A DNA stretch of 58,444 nucleotides from an uncultured Agathobaculum sp. (GTDB lineage Bacteria > Bacillota > Clostridia > Oscillospirales > Butyricicoccaceae), in contig CALWUJ010000011.1 in assembly GCA_944384725.1 (NCBI GenBank), positions 1-58,444 of the forward strand, in the 5' to 3' direction. Position 1 is the first letter of the stretch; every line of letters starts with the position of its first letter. The translations under genes and the position numbers were made by a program. The notes beneath the pieces were generated by a model. That model saw only the letters and a list, made by a program, of their open reading frames with translations. It was not told the origin of the DNA and ran no database searches. Positions 34,849-42,368 of this stretch are shown piece after piece.

Positions 34849-35691
34849 ATGGTGATCCATGTTGTTCAGCCGGGAGATTCCCTGTATCGGATCTCGCAGA
34901 CGTACCAGACGCCGTTGCAGCTGCTCATTCAGCAAAACGAGCTGCGCGAGCCGTACCGGTTAACGCCCGGGCAGACGATCGTCGTGCCGCAGCCTGTGCA
35001 GGTACATACCGTTCGGCAGGGGGAGACGCTTTCCGGTATTGCCGCGCAGCACAATACAACCGTGCTGGCGCTCCTGCAAAACAATCCGCAGCTGGGCGGC
35101 GGCGACCGTATCTGGCCGGGGCAGACGCTGGTGATCTCTTACGGGCCAAAGCTGGGCACGTTTGCGGTCAATGGGTATGCTTATCCCAATATCGATCAGC
35201 GGGTGCTGCGCAAGACGCTGCCCTATCTGACGTACTTATCGGTGTTTTCTTATGGTTTTGACAGTCTGGGGCGCATTTTGCCGCAGAATGCGGAGATGCT
35301 CACGCGCATGGCGCGGCAGTACGGCGTGCTGCCGCTGCTGGTGCTGACAACGCTTGGCGAGGATGGACAATTTTCAGGAGAGCGGGCGCAGCAGCTGCTG
35401 CGCGACCCGGTCGCGCGCGGTGCGCTGATTGAGAATTTAGCGCAGACCATCGCGGCGCAGGGCTTTGCAGGCGTGGACATCGACTTTGAGTATATCCCGT
35501 CCGAGGACGCGGCCGCCTACGCCGACTTTGTCCGTGCGGTGCGCACGCGGCTGGAGCCGTCGGGGCTGACGGTGATGGTGGCGCTTGCACCCAAGACCTC
35601 AGCAAACCAGCCGGGTCTGCTGTATGAGTCGCACAACTATGCCGCGCTCGGCACAGCGGCGGACGATGTACTGCTGATGACCTATGAATAA
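34849..35691 (+). pseudogene. LysM-GH18 (SleL/YaaH-like) gene, truncated by element insertion
   Basis: The 280 residues left begin with two LysM repeats (about 2-47 and 52-97; HVVQPGDSLYRIS and HTVRQGETLSGIA). A GH18-type hydrolase follows, with the catalytic motif GVDIDFEYIP (acid/base Glu). There is no signal peptide, as in SleL/YaaH spore proteins made in the mother cell, which digest cortex N-acetylglucosamine. The family normally runs to about 430 residues. Here the reading stops just after DDVLLMTYE, where relatives continue with a Trp-Gly segment. The stop comes from element sequence that starts at about 35,690. The missing part should lie at the far end of the element, beyond this window. 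Confidence 0.8.
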
Positions 35692-35730
35692 GTTATTTTA
35701 TGATACATACAATTGACCGGCTAAGGTTTG

Positions 35731-37281
35731 CTATTCAAACCGCCGTTCAATCTGGATATAGATGGTTGCGTCGCCAGCACTGCGTTCGGCGGCGTTTTTT
35801 TCGTATGTGATGCGGCTGACTACGCTTTTCAGCAGGCCGTTTCGTTCCCGTGCGGTCGCGGCGTTGGGATAGGCTTCGATCACATGCTCCAGACGCGGCC
35901 GCATGGCAGGCGCGCCGCGGCGCTCTTGGTCGATTGTCAGCGCCCGGGCGCTGGCCTTGGCGAGTGCGCGATCCAGCTCGGCGAGCTGGCTGTCCAGTTG
36001 GCGGCGGCGTGAGACAAAATACTCCGGCGTGTAAACCTCCTGCTCGACCAGCTCGGCGGCACGGTCAAGCTGTGCGCGCAGCTTACGCTGGGCGGCGTGA
36101 ATCGCGCGGATCTCTTCGTGTGCCTGCGCGGCGCGTGCGTCCAGTTCGCGCTCGACCGTATTCTGATGGTCGATGTCCACTTCGTACTCGGCCAGCCACA
36201 GCCGCAGCGCGTGCAGCACCGCGTCCTCCACGTCGGCGCAGAATGAGCTGACATTGCTGCAATCCGCCCAGCGGCAGTCCAGCCGCCCGGTGCAGGGTAG
36301 GGCAGCGGCCGGTGCGCCGTAGGTCATCACATGACCGCACTTGGCGCAGTACAGCAGGCCGACAAACGGGTTTTTGAGTTCGTGGTTTTTCTTGAGCGGC
36401 AAGCCGGGTGTGTTGTCCAGCAGACGCTGCACGGTATCAAAATCTTCGTCACTGACGAGTGCTTCATGCAGACCGCGCGCCTTGACGTAGTCATCTACAT
36501 ACCGGCGCGGCTTGGTCAGCACGCCGTCGCGCACGGTGGGCTGCGCGGCCTTGCGTCCCCATGTCACATAGCCCGCGTACAGGCAATTGCGCAGCACGTT
36601 GTGCACGGATTGCGAACTCCACGCGATACCGGCAGAGGTGCGCTCACCGCGTGCGTTGAGACGGCAGGCAATGACATAGCAGCCGACACCTTGCAGGCGC
36701 AAGTCGAAGATCTCGCGCACGATTGCGGCCTGCGGCGGGTTTGGCTCGAGCGTGTAGCCCTTACCGTCCCGCACCTTGATGCGGAAATAACCGTAGGGGT
36801 CGGTCTTGCCCATGTATTTGCCCTCTTTGACCGAGGCGATGCGCCCCGCGATCATGCGGCGCTTGATGGTCTTATATTCGCGGCGTGACATGAACAGGCC
36901 GAACTCGAAGTATTCCTCGTCGAACTCGTTGGCGGGGTCGTAGGTTTTGGCTGGCGTGATGATGCGCGTGCCCGAGTATTTGAACGCCTGCGCGACGATG
37001 CCTTGGTCGATGCTGTCGCCGCGGGCGAGACGCTCGATCTCCATGACCAGCACGCCGTCCCACTGACCGGCCTCGACTTCGGTCAGCAGCCGCTGCATTT
37101 GCGGCCGTGCGGCGATGGTTTCGCCCGAGACGATCTCTTCGTAAATCCCGCCGATCTCCAGCCCCATGCGGCGTGCGAGTGCGAGCAGCGTGGCACGATG
37201 TCGGGCAAGGGTTTCGCCCTCGCCGCGGGCTTCGGCTTCGGCGTCCGCGCGCGATTTTCGGAGGTATATTAGATATGCCAT
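35731..37281 (-). CDS. Large serine recombinase (integrase)
   Basis: This 516-residue recombinase has a resolvase domain (about 3-150), with catalytic Ser10 in YLRKSRAD and the ME-IERLARG helix. A recombinase domain (about 165-265; DPYGYFRIKV) and a zinc ribbon (CAKCGHV, then CRWADC) lead to a long coiled coil (about 365-450), as in phage integrases such as A118 or TP901-1. The ATG at 37281 follows AAAGGTG. It lies 40 bases from the left junction and points at it, as integrase genes usually do. It should join attP and attB; excision would need a separate directionality factor, which I did not recognise. A LexA-like box lies 48 bases upstream. Confidence 0.93.
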   Translation of the reverse strand: MAYLIYLRKSRADAEAEARGEGETLARHRATLLALARRMGLEIGGIYEEIVSGETIAARPQMQRLLTEVEAGQWDGVLVMEIERLARGDSIDQGIVAQAFKYSGTRIITPAKTYDPANEFDEEYFEFGLFMSRREYKTIKRRMIAGRIASVKEGKYMGKTDPYGYFRIKVRDGKGYTLEPNPPQAAIVREIFDLRLQGVGCYVIACRLNARGERTSAGIAWSSQSVHNVLRNCLYAGYVTWGRKAAQPTVRDGVLTKPRRYVDDYVKARGLHEALVSDEDFDTVQRLLDNTPGLPLKKNHELKNPFVGLLYCAKCGHVMTYGAPAAALPCTGRLDCRWADCSNVSSFCADVEDAVLHALRLWLAEYEVDIDHQNTVERELDARAAQAHEEIRAIHAAQRKLRAQLDRAAELVEQEVYTPEYFVSRRRQLDSQLAELDRALAKASARALTIDQERRGAPAMRPRLEHVIEAYPNAATARERNGLLKSVVSRITYEKNAAERSAGDATIYIQIERRFE

Positions 37282-37327
37282 AAAATCACCTTTTTTCAGT
37301 ATATGGGGTGGGAAAATGGATAAAAAC

Positions 37328-37341
37328 AGAACATTTGTTCG
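37328..37341. promoter_or_regulatory. LexA-like box ahead of the recombinase
   Basis: AGAACATTTGTTCG matches the Gram-positive LexA consensus CGAACN4GTTCG at all but the first base. It is 47 bases upstream of the recombinase start. Confidence 0.5.
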
Positions 37342-37402
37342 GTACAAGTGGGTGTAAAAATGCAGACCACAACAAAACAGTGTTCGGTTGTGGTCTGCGG
37401 GT

Positions 37403-38341
37403 TCAATTCGGTCGGATTCCTTTTCCGTGGGCGCGTAGTTCATCAACGACTGTCTGAAAATCACGAAAGATAGAATCTTTAAGTTTTATCACATCATCTG
37501 GGCTTTGGATCGAGATACGGCTTTTGAAAATTCCAAACGATTTTGGGGATTGCTCAACGATATAGTTGGGCAGTTCTTTGGCGCATTGCTCGACAGGACG
37601 CAGACTTGTACAGTATGTAAGCCGTCCCGCATATTTTACCATACAAAATGCGGTTTTACCAATTTGAAAAGTGATAGAATCGCTGCTTTCTGTGAATGTA
37701 ATCCAATCCAGATGAATAACACCGCTCTGATAGAGGGCTTGCATAAAAGCATCATAGTAAGGCTTGGATTGTTCATAGCGGAATGCAGGAATGGGAAGTG
37801 TTTCTGGGGTAATATTGGGGCGTGGGGGTGCGATTACAATATCGTATCCCCAAACTCCGTCCTGATGCTGATAGGTTTTGATGATAAACACGCCAAAAGG
37901 TTTACGCTGCTCGATCATTTGTAGCACTTCGGCTTTTCGGTAACCGGTTTTCGGATACCAGCCGATGTATTTTTCATCAGCAGTAAATATTTTTAATGCA
38001 GTGGGGTCAACAGCATTGTTTTTGTCCCAATGGAAAAATACTTGTTGTGTTACATAGAGGTGTGGGATGATTTGTTGCGGATCGCATTTGTCATGTGGAT
38101 AGGTAATGCCCGTAGGAGAAACCAACCACATATTTTCCCAATCGAATTTTTTACGAATGGAAGGGTCTCTCTCTTCGCGTGTTTCAAGTGGAACCCGTAA
38201 GAGTGCAGAGCAGTTATTGCATATTCCGCTCCAAGAAACATAGCTGACAGGATGCTCCTGCATACAGACGGGACAAATAACAGTTTTTGTACCGCGCCGC
38301 ACATCGGTTTCGCGAGGAAACAGAAAAGAGAAAAGCCCCAT
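37403..38341 (-). CDS. Hypothetical zinc-ribbon protein in the element
   Basis: This 312-residue protein is not one I recognise. A zinc-ribbon pattern lies near the N-terminus (CPVC, then CNNC about 17 residues later). The segment DPTALKIFTADEKYIGWYPKTGYRKAEVLQMI (about 112-143) is reminiscent of a HIRAN domain, a DNA-binding module of helicases, but this is a weak match by eye. The rest has no clear motif. AAGGGGG lies ahead of the ATG. The gene is richer in A and T than its neighbours, so it is probably cargo. It lies between the recombinase and the repressor, where lysogenic cargo genes often sit. Confidence 0.6.
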   Translation of the reverse strand: MGLFSFLFPRETDVRRGTKTVICPVCMQEHPVSYVSWSGICNNCSALLRVPLETREERDPSIRKKFDWENMWLVSPTGITYPHDKCDPQQIIPHLYVTQQVFFHWDKNNAVDPTALKIFTADEKYIGWYPKTGYRKAEVLQMIEQRKPFGVFIIKTYQHQDGVWGYDIVIAPPRPNITPETLPIPAFRYEQSKPYYDAFMQALYQSGVIHLDWITFTESSDSITFQIGKTAFCMVKYAGRLTYCTSLRPVEQCAKELPNYIVEQSPKSFGIFKSRISIQSPDDVIKLKDSIFRDFQTVVDELRAHGKGIRPN

Positions 38342-38449
38342 AATACAATCCCCCTTGTGTCCAATTTGAACACCAGCATTTTATAAAATAATTACAATAT
38401 CTTGCATTGCCCCTTGCCAAAACCCGACATGTGGTGTATTATTAAAAAA

Positions 38450-38463
38450 CAAACACTTGTTCG
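38450..38463. promoter_or_regulatory. Second LexA-like box
   Basis: CAAACACTTGTTCG differs from CGAACN4GTTCG at one position. It lies between the hypothetical zinc-ribbon gene and a small ORF on the plus strand. Confidence 0.35.
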
Positions 38464-38482
38464 GTTTTTGGGAGGGCGACAG

Positions 38483-38635
38483 ATGAAAGAATATGACGAA
38501 CTCATGGCATTGGCTGCGCAGTCTGAACTGCCGTCCGCCTTTATTTCTTCCCTTCTGGCGCTTGCGCAGTCGCTGCAAGGCCGCGACCAAACGCAAGTAA
38601 TCGTTGCCGATCCTCAGGCGATAGTGTCTCCATAA
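38483..38635 (+). CDS. Possible small ORF opposite the repressor end
   Basis: The 50-residue reading (MKEYDELMALAAQSELPSAF...) starts at an ATG with GGGAGG upstream and a LexA-like box about 20 bases further up. Its last 95 bases are antisense to the end of the repressor gene. It could be a small SOS-induced protein acting on the switch, or chance. No family recognised. Confidence 0.35.
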   Translation: MKEYDELMALAAQSELPSAFISSLLALAQSLQGRDQTQVIVADPQAIVSP

Positions 38636-38897
38636 CGGCGCGCAGTTCTTGCGCTTCTGGCAATGCGCTCACTTCCTCGGGAGTGGGCGCTTTTCTAATA
38701 TTCGTTTTCCCCATGAGATAGTCTAAAGAAACGTCAAAATATGATGCAAACTTGAATTTTAAATCATCACTTACGGTACGTGCGCCTGATTCATACTGAG
38801 AAAGAGCGCTATTACTGATATGCAATGCTTGAGCCAATTCAAGTTGGGTTAATCCATGTTCGCTTCGCAGCGCGGAAATACGCTCTCCAGTAGTCAA
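38541..38897 (-). CDS. XRE-family repressor (CI-like)
   Basis: The 118-residue protein has a clear helix-turn-helix: LTQLELAQALHISNSALSQYESGARTVSDDLKFKFASYFDVSLDYLMG (about 15-62), followed by a short helical tail. It has no LexA-type peptidase domain, so it cannot be induced by self-cleavage. The best start is the TTG at 38897, 8 bases after GGAGG; the TTG at 38912 would put that site inside the gene. It is divergent from a Cro-like gene across a 160-base gap with repeated operators. It is the likely lysogeny keeper. Confidence 0.82.
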   Translation of the reverse strand: MTTGERISALRSEHGLTQLELAQALHISNSALSQYESGARTVSDDLKFKFASYFDVSLDYLMGKTNIRKAPTPEEVSALPEAQELRAVMETLSPEDRQRLLAFGRGLAATAQAPEGKK

Positions 38898-38963
38898 AGC
38901 ACATACCTCCAATTCTCAATATGCAAAAAGTATACCACCAGATTTGCACATTGAAAATAAAAT

Positions 38964-39040
38964 TTTGCAAAACGTAAAAATACATGTTGACTTTTGCAAA
39001 ATGTGAAATTATAATATGAGCATAATAAGTTTTGCGAATT
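38964..39040. promoter_or_regulatory. Switch operators and Cro promoter
   Basis: The 10-bp palindrome TTTTGCAAAA occurs at 38964-38973 and 38993-39002, with a variant TTTTGCGAAT at 39031-39040. The promoter TTGACT-N17-TATAAT (38988-39016) for the Cro-like gene has one copy in its spacer. Confidence 0.7.
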
Positions 39041-39057
39041 GTGAAAGGAGGTGCAAA

Positions 39058-39294
39058 ATGAAATCGCTGGATAAATTACGGATAGAGAAAGGGTACACGC
39101 AAGAAAATCTTGCGAAATTGCTCGAAATTGCTACACCGACTTATTGCCAATATGAAAAAGGGCAAAGGCTAATACCGAAAAATATTGCTGATTCGATTTC
39201 TAAGATTCTTGAATTTCCGCGCGATGAAATTTTTTTACCTGTAAAATTTGCAATTCGTGAAAATTCGGCCGAGCCGGAAAAGGAGGCGGGGTAA
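39058..39294 (+). CDS. Cro-like XRE regulator
   Basis: The 78-residue protein is mostly one helix-turn-helix: KLRIEKGYTQENLAKLLEIATPTYCQYEKGQRLIPKNIADSISKIL. AAAGGAGG lies about 7 bases before the ATG at 39058. It is the first gene of the rightward early operon and divergent from the CI-like repressor, so it should act as Cro. Like that gene, it is richer in A and T than the tail module. Confidence 0.85.
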   Translation: MKSLDKLRIEKGYTQENLAKLLEIATPTYCQYEKGQRLIPKNIADSISKILEFPRDEIFLPVKFAIRENSAEPEKEAG

Positions 39295-39377
39295 TGTTTG
39301 CCGTTGCAATAAAGCTGTTTTTCATTTTAATATGCATAGTTTTTATTTTGATGATGATTGATATGCTGCGGCATTAA
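39294..39377 (+). CDS. 27-residue membrane microprotein
   Basis: The ATG overlaps the Cro-like stop (TAATG), with GGAGG 9 bases upstream. The reading MFAVAIKLFFILICIVFILM is a single membrane helix with a short polar end (MIDMLRH). It is too short for database recognition. It could be a small regulatory or exclusion peptide of the element. Confidence 0.5.
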   Translation: MFAVAIKLFFILICIVFILMMIDMLRH

Positions 39378-39772
39378 AACTTAAATTGTCTGCAAGACTG
39401 GATATCGAGCCGGATTAAATCAAGTGATGCATTCATTATGAAGTTAAATAATTCTTCATCATGAATATCGGGATGCTTTTTTAACAGGTACTCTTTGCAT
39501 GCAGAATCAAGTTGTATCAGCGTTTTAATGTTTTCACTACTGCAAAAAAGAGATGCTTTTGCAAGAGATAAAGCGACATCTGCATGTGAAATGCTTTTTT
39601 TACTGTAGAAATTAAAAATCGATTCAAGATATGCGTTGTATGCATTTACTTTTTCAGAAAAATAAGCATCGAAAAATTTTAATTTTACTGTTTTTTGTGC
39701 CGTATAGCAGGCAATGGCAATAGACCCCAAAACAGTAATACAGCATACAATTATATCTATATTAGCATCCAT
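39374..39772 (-). CDS. Hypothetical membrane-anchored protein of the element
   Basis: The 132-residue protein has one N-terminal membrane helix (about 5-22, IDIIVCCITVLGSIAIACY), then a helical cytoplasmic part without known motif. The ATG at 39772 has AAAGGA upstream and is preferred over a longer reading to 39871. It runs against its neighbours, as a lysogeny cargo gene might; a superinfection-exclusion role is only a guess. Confidence 0.6.
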   Translation of the reverse strand: MDANIDIIVCCITVLGSIAIACYTAQKTVKLKFFDAYFSEKVNAYNAYLESIFNFYSKKSISHADVALSLAKASLFCSSENIKTLIQLDSACKEYLLKKHPDIHDEELFNFIMNASLDLIRLDIQSCRQFKF

Positions 39773-39839
39773 TTGTAACACGTCCTTTCCAACTGATTTT
39801 ACCACAGGGGAAAGAAAAACGCCAGAAAGGAGGCAGATA

Positions 39840-40058
39840 ATGAGAATTGAGTTAACGGATAGTGATATCATCGAGATCTGTAAAACTATTCCGAGAGAGA
39901 TTCAGTCATCAGTAGTCAAACCTCTAATGACTGCATTTCGGAATAAAGAGATTTCAGAAGTGCAGGCAATAGCACTTATCGAGGGTTTGCGAGGCGTAGT
40001 TCTAAATGAACATTTCGCCAACCACAATTGCGAAACTGGAAAGGAAGAAAAATCATGA
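39840..40058 (+). CDS. Hypothetical early protein (72 residues)
   Basis: The reading MRIELTDSDIIEICKTIPREI... has AAAGGAGG ahead of the ATG and overlaps the next gene (ATGA). It is acidic and helical. I do not recognise a family. Its place in the tight early operon supports that it is real. Confidence 0.65.
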   Translation: MRIELTDSDIIEICKTIPREIQSSVVKPLMTAFRNKEISEVQAIALIEGLRGVVLNEHFANHNCETGKEEKS

Positions 40059-40390
40059 GTGCAATGAAAGATTACGCGCTGGGCGTTTGCGATACGCACC
40101 CGAAGGAAATGTACGATCTGTATGATCTGCTGTGCGACGGTGAACACACAGAGGAAGCCGTTGCGATGGAATTGGTCGAAAGAAATGGTGGGGACACTTA
40201 TCCCTCGCAAGATGTGTTTGAGATTATGCAGGGGATAGCTGATATTCTTGAGGATGTACCTGATGGAGAAGCTCTTGTTATGTTGGAAGTGGTTTCTTGG
40301 ATCTCGGATAACCCAGCCTTTATGGAAGAGGAGCTGTCTTACTGGAAAGAAAGGTGGATGCGGCATGAAGCTCGAGCTGTCGCATGCTGA
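40055..40390 (+). CDS. Hypothetical early protein (111 residues)
   Basis: The 111-residue, strongly acidic protein begins MSAMKDYALGVCDTHPKEMYDLYDLLCDG. It is probably all helical and I do not recognise a family. The ATG at 40055 overlaps the previous stop, with AAGGAAG upstream. Its end overlaps the next ORF by 26 bases. Small acidic early proteins are often phage modulators of host enzymes or DNA mimics, but nothing here proves either. Confidence 0.65.
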   Translation: MSAMKDYALGVCDTHPKEMYDLYDLLCDGEHTEEAVAMELVERNGGDTYPSQDVFEIMQGIADILEDVPDGEALVMLEVVSWISDNPAFMEEELSYWKERWMRHEARAVAC

Positions 40391-40574
40391 GCGAAACGCG
40401 CTGCTGGATACGGCAGGCCGTGACCGCGTCGCACTGATTGCGCAGTCTCTGCTGGAGCAGGCGAAAAAAGCAGGCTTTACCCACCTGCAAACGATTGCTG
40501 TGGTGGACTATATCCGGCGGCTTTTGGAGTCCGGGCCGTCATTCGGCGGGTTTGAGCCGCAAAGCAGGGATTGA
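40365..40574 (+). CDS. Hypothetical early protein (69 residues)
   Basis: The ATG at 40365 follows AAAGGTGG. The reading MKLELSHAERNALLDTAGRDRV then QAKKAGFTHLQTIAVVDYIRRLL is helical and soluble. No family recognised. It overlaps the gene before and is followed by the XRE regulator. Confidence 0.6.
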   Translation: MKLELSHAERNALLDTAGRDRVALIAQSLLEQAKKAGFTHLQTIAVVDYIRRLLESGPSFGGFEPQSRD

Positions 40575-40619
40575 TCTGCTATGCCCGCATTATATCACGA
40601 AAAGGAGGAAAGTACCACG

Positions 40620-41075
40620 ATGAAGGAATACCAGAATAAGTATCAGGCTGCCCGTGAGGGTGCGGGTCTGACGCAGGAAGCCGCAGCGGAGCGTTTGGGC
40701 TGGTCGGTGCGTTGTTTGCAGGACATCGAGCAGGAGAGCCGGGAGCCGTCGCCGGAGAAAGTGGCGCAGATGTCCGAAGTGTACCGTGCGCCATGGCTGC
40801 ATGGGTATTATTGCAACCGCTGTCCGTTGGGCTGTGTATGGCATCGCCCGGAGAGCGATGTGGAATTGCAGCAGCTGGCGCTTGAGGTAGGATTAGAGGC
40901 CGAAGACGGGGAACAGGAGCACCGGGACGCACACGAGCTGGCGCGGATCGCGCTCGACCGCAAGATTGACGACGAGGAGTTCCCAAAGTTTCAGGCTATT
41001 CTTGGCCGTATGCTGCGCCGGGCTTACTTGACCGAAATGGCGTGGATTGCCAGTCTGACGCAAGTGGAAAAGTGA
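40620..41075 (+). CDS. XRE-family regulator of the early operon
   Basis: This 151-residue protein has an N-terminal helix-turn-helix (AREGAGLTQEAAAERLGWSVRCLQDIEQESREPSPEKVAQMSEVY, about 10-55). A CNRCPLGC motif (about 63-70) could bind a metal. A helical C-terminus follows. AAAGGAGG lies ahead of the ATG at 40620. It is an additional regulator besides CI and Cro and might control the tail genes. Similar HTH-plus-Cys proteins are common in prophages of gut Clostridia. Confidence 0.75.
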   Translation: MKEYQNKYQAAREGAGLTQEAAAERLGWSVRCLQDIEQESREPSPEKVAQMSEVYRAPWLHGYYCNRCPLGCVWHRPESDVELQQLALEVGLEAEDGEQEHRDAHELARIALDRKIDDEEFPKFQAILGRMLRRAYLTEMAWIASLTQVEK

Positions 41076-41115
41076 CCAAGCCCTGATGAATACAATACCC
41101 AGAGGAGGTGTGCTT

Positions 41116-41346
41116 ATGGCAAACAAAACACGTAGGCTGGTCATGGAGCAGGAATTCACGCTGAAAAGCGGCCGCAAAGCCGTCTGCCAGATCTACGATA
41201 CCGAGGATACCGTGCCGAAGTCCAACGTCGAAGAGCACAAGAAGTGCGTCGATCACATGAAGGAGGTCGCCGCGAATATCTTCATGCGCGCGGAAATGGC
41301 AAAACAGCAAAAGGAAAGCGCCCAGTGCGGCGGCAACCGCGACTGA
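41116..41346 (+). CDS. Hypothetical early protein (76 residues)
   Basis: GAGGAGG lies about 9 bases before the ATG. The reading MANKTRRLVMEQEFTLKSGRKAVCQIYDTEDTVP then a basic/acidic helix is small and soluble. No family recognised. Confidence 0.6.
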   Translation: MANKTRRLVMEQEFTLKSGRKAVCQIYDTEDTVPKSNVEEHKKCVDHMKEVAANIFMRAEMAKQQKESAQCGGNRD

Positions 41347-41428
41347 GCGCAAATCAAATTAGACTACTTACAGGATACCGGAAAAGCCCGGCGCTGTCAA
41401 GAGGGCCGCGCCGGGGGAAAGGGAAAGT

Positions 41429-41629
41429 ATGAAACTCGTAGAGGTGAAATTTGAGATCCCGGAGGATCTGGAGCCGCGCATTGCGGCGTTAGCTGCGGAA
41501 ATGGGGCTATCTTTTGATTTGGCCGCGCAACTGCTGCTGTGGGATGGATATGCCACGCACTTGCGCAGCTCGATCGAGCGGGCGGAAAGAGAACTGCGAG
41601 AGCAATTGACAGGGGAGGTGGCGGTATGA
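41429..41629 (+). CDS. Hypothetical early protein (66 residues)
   Basis: The reading MKLVEVKFEIPEDLEPRIAALAAEMG then a helix looks like a ribbon-helix-helix-type small protein (one strand then two helices). This is a guess from pattern. It overlaps the next start (ATGA). Confidence 0.55.
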   Translation: MKLVEVKFEIPEDLEPRIAALAAEMGLSFDLAAQLLLWDGYATHLRSSIERAERELREQLTGEVAV

Positions 41630-41733
41630 TCTACGCCATCCTCGCTATGCTCGGGGTGGGCTGCGCCTACCTCGCCCTTGGCATGCTGGTGGACAGGCTC
41701 ACCCAGCCGATGGAAAGGCGGTGGCGCAGGTGA
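41626..41733 (+). CDS. 35-residue membrane protein
   Basis: The ATG overlaps the previous stop and GGGAGG lies 8 bases upstream. The reading MIYAILAMLGVGCAYLALGM is one membrane helix with a basic end (MERRWRR). It is coupled to the next gene through GTGA. Confidence 0.55.
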   Translation: MIYAILAMLGVGCAYLALGMLVDRLTQPMERRWRR

Positions 41734-42368
41734 GACGGTTTACACCGGATGAAATGGCAGAGATTCGGGACAGCTATCGCAATGCGGCAAATCCTAAAAA
41801 GCAGATTGGCATCCTTTCCGATTTGTACGACTGCGCCGAGCAGGACATCCAGCAGGCGCTTGGCCTGCCGGTGACACCGGCCAAGCCCAAGCCCTCAACG
41901 GGTAGAAAGAAAAAGCGGGCGTATGTGCAGTGGCAGAAAGATCAGGTAGCGCAGCTGTGTGAGCTGTACGAGAAGGGCTATAAGCTGGTGGACATTGCCG
42001 ATATGCTGGGCATTCCGTTGGAGCGCGTAAAAAAGAAGGTGTTCAATATGGGGACTGCAGGCCAGCTGACGCTGCGGTCGCATCGGCAAAAGTCGAAACC
42101 GCAGAAAGTGCCGACGGAGCAGAACCGACAGGAAAAACAGCGTGAGACGCAGCTTGTGACGGCATCGGGTGCGGAGGAGCGCAGCAGCGACGTGCACGTG
42201 CTGTTGCAGGATTACTTCTCTCGCATTGGAGAACCGTCAACGGCTGACGATTGCAATTTCCCGTCAGTTCCGCATGCACTGTTTGAGCTGGATCAACTTC
42301 TCACCCGTGCCGCGGCATTGGTTTATGCACTGCGCGTTCTGGCCGAGAAGGGAGGCGGCGCGCCATGA
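41730..42368 (+). CDS. Helix-turn-helix protein of the element
   Basis: The 212-residue protein has a helix-turn-helix near residues 70-115 (QVAQLCELYEKGYKLVDIADMLGIPLERVKKKVFNMGT), of the kind seen in small terminase-like or sigma-type phage regulators. A basic Gln/Lys-rich linker and a helical C-terminus follow. I chose GTG 41730, which overlaps the previous stop and has AAAGG about 11 bases upstream; the GTG at 41721 is too close to that site. It could be a late-gene regulator. A terminase small subunit is an alternative, but no large subunit follows. Confidence 0.6.
   Translation: MRRFTPDEMAEIRDSYRNAANPKKQIGILSDLYDCAEQDIQQALGLPVTPAKPKPSTGRKKKRAYVQWQKDQVAQLCELYEKGYKLVDIADMLGIPLERVKKKVFNMGTAGQLTLRSHRQKSKPQKVPTEQNRQEKQRETQLVTASGAEERSSDVHVLLQDYFSRIGEPSTADDCNFPSVPHALFELDQLLTRAAALVYALRVLAEKGGGAP

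Noticed and set aside
41730-42368. Terminase small subunit
   Set aside because: The helix-turn-helix is compatible, but no terminase large subunit or portal follows and the match is not specific. It is kept as an HTH protein.
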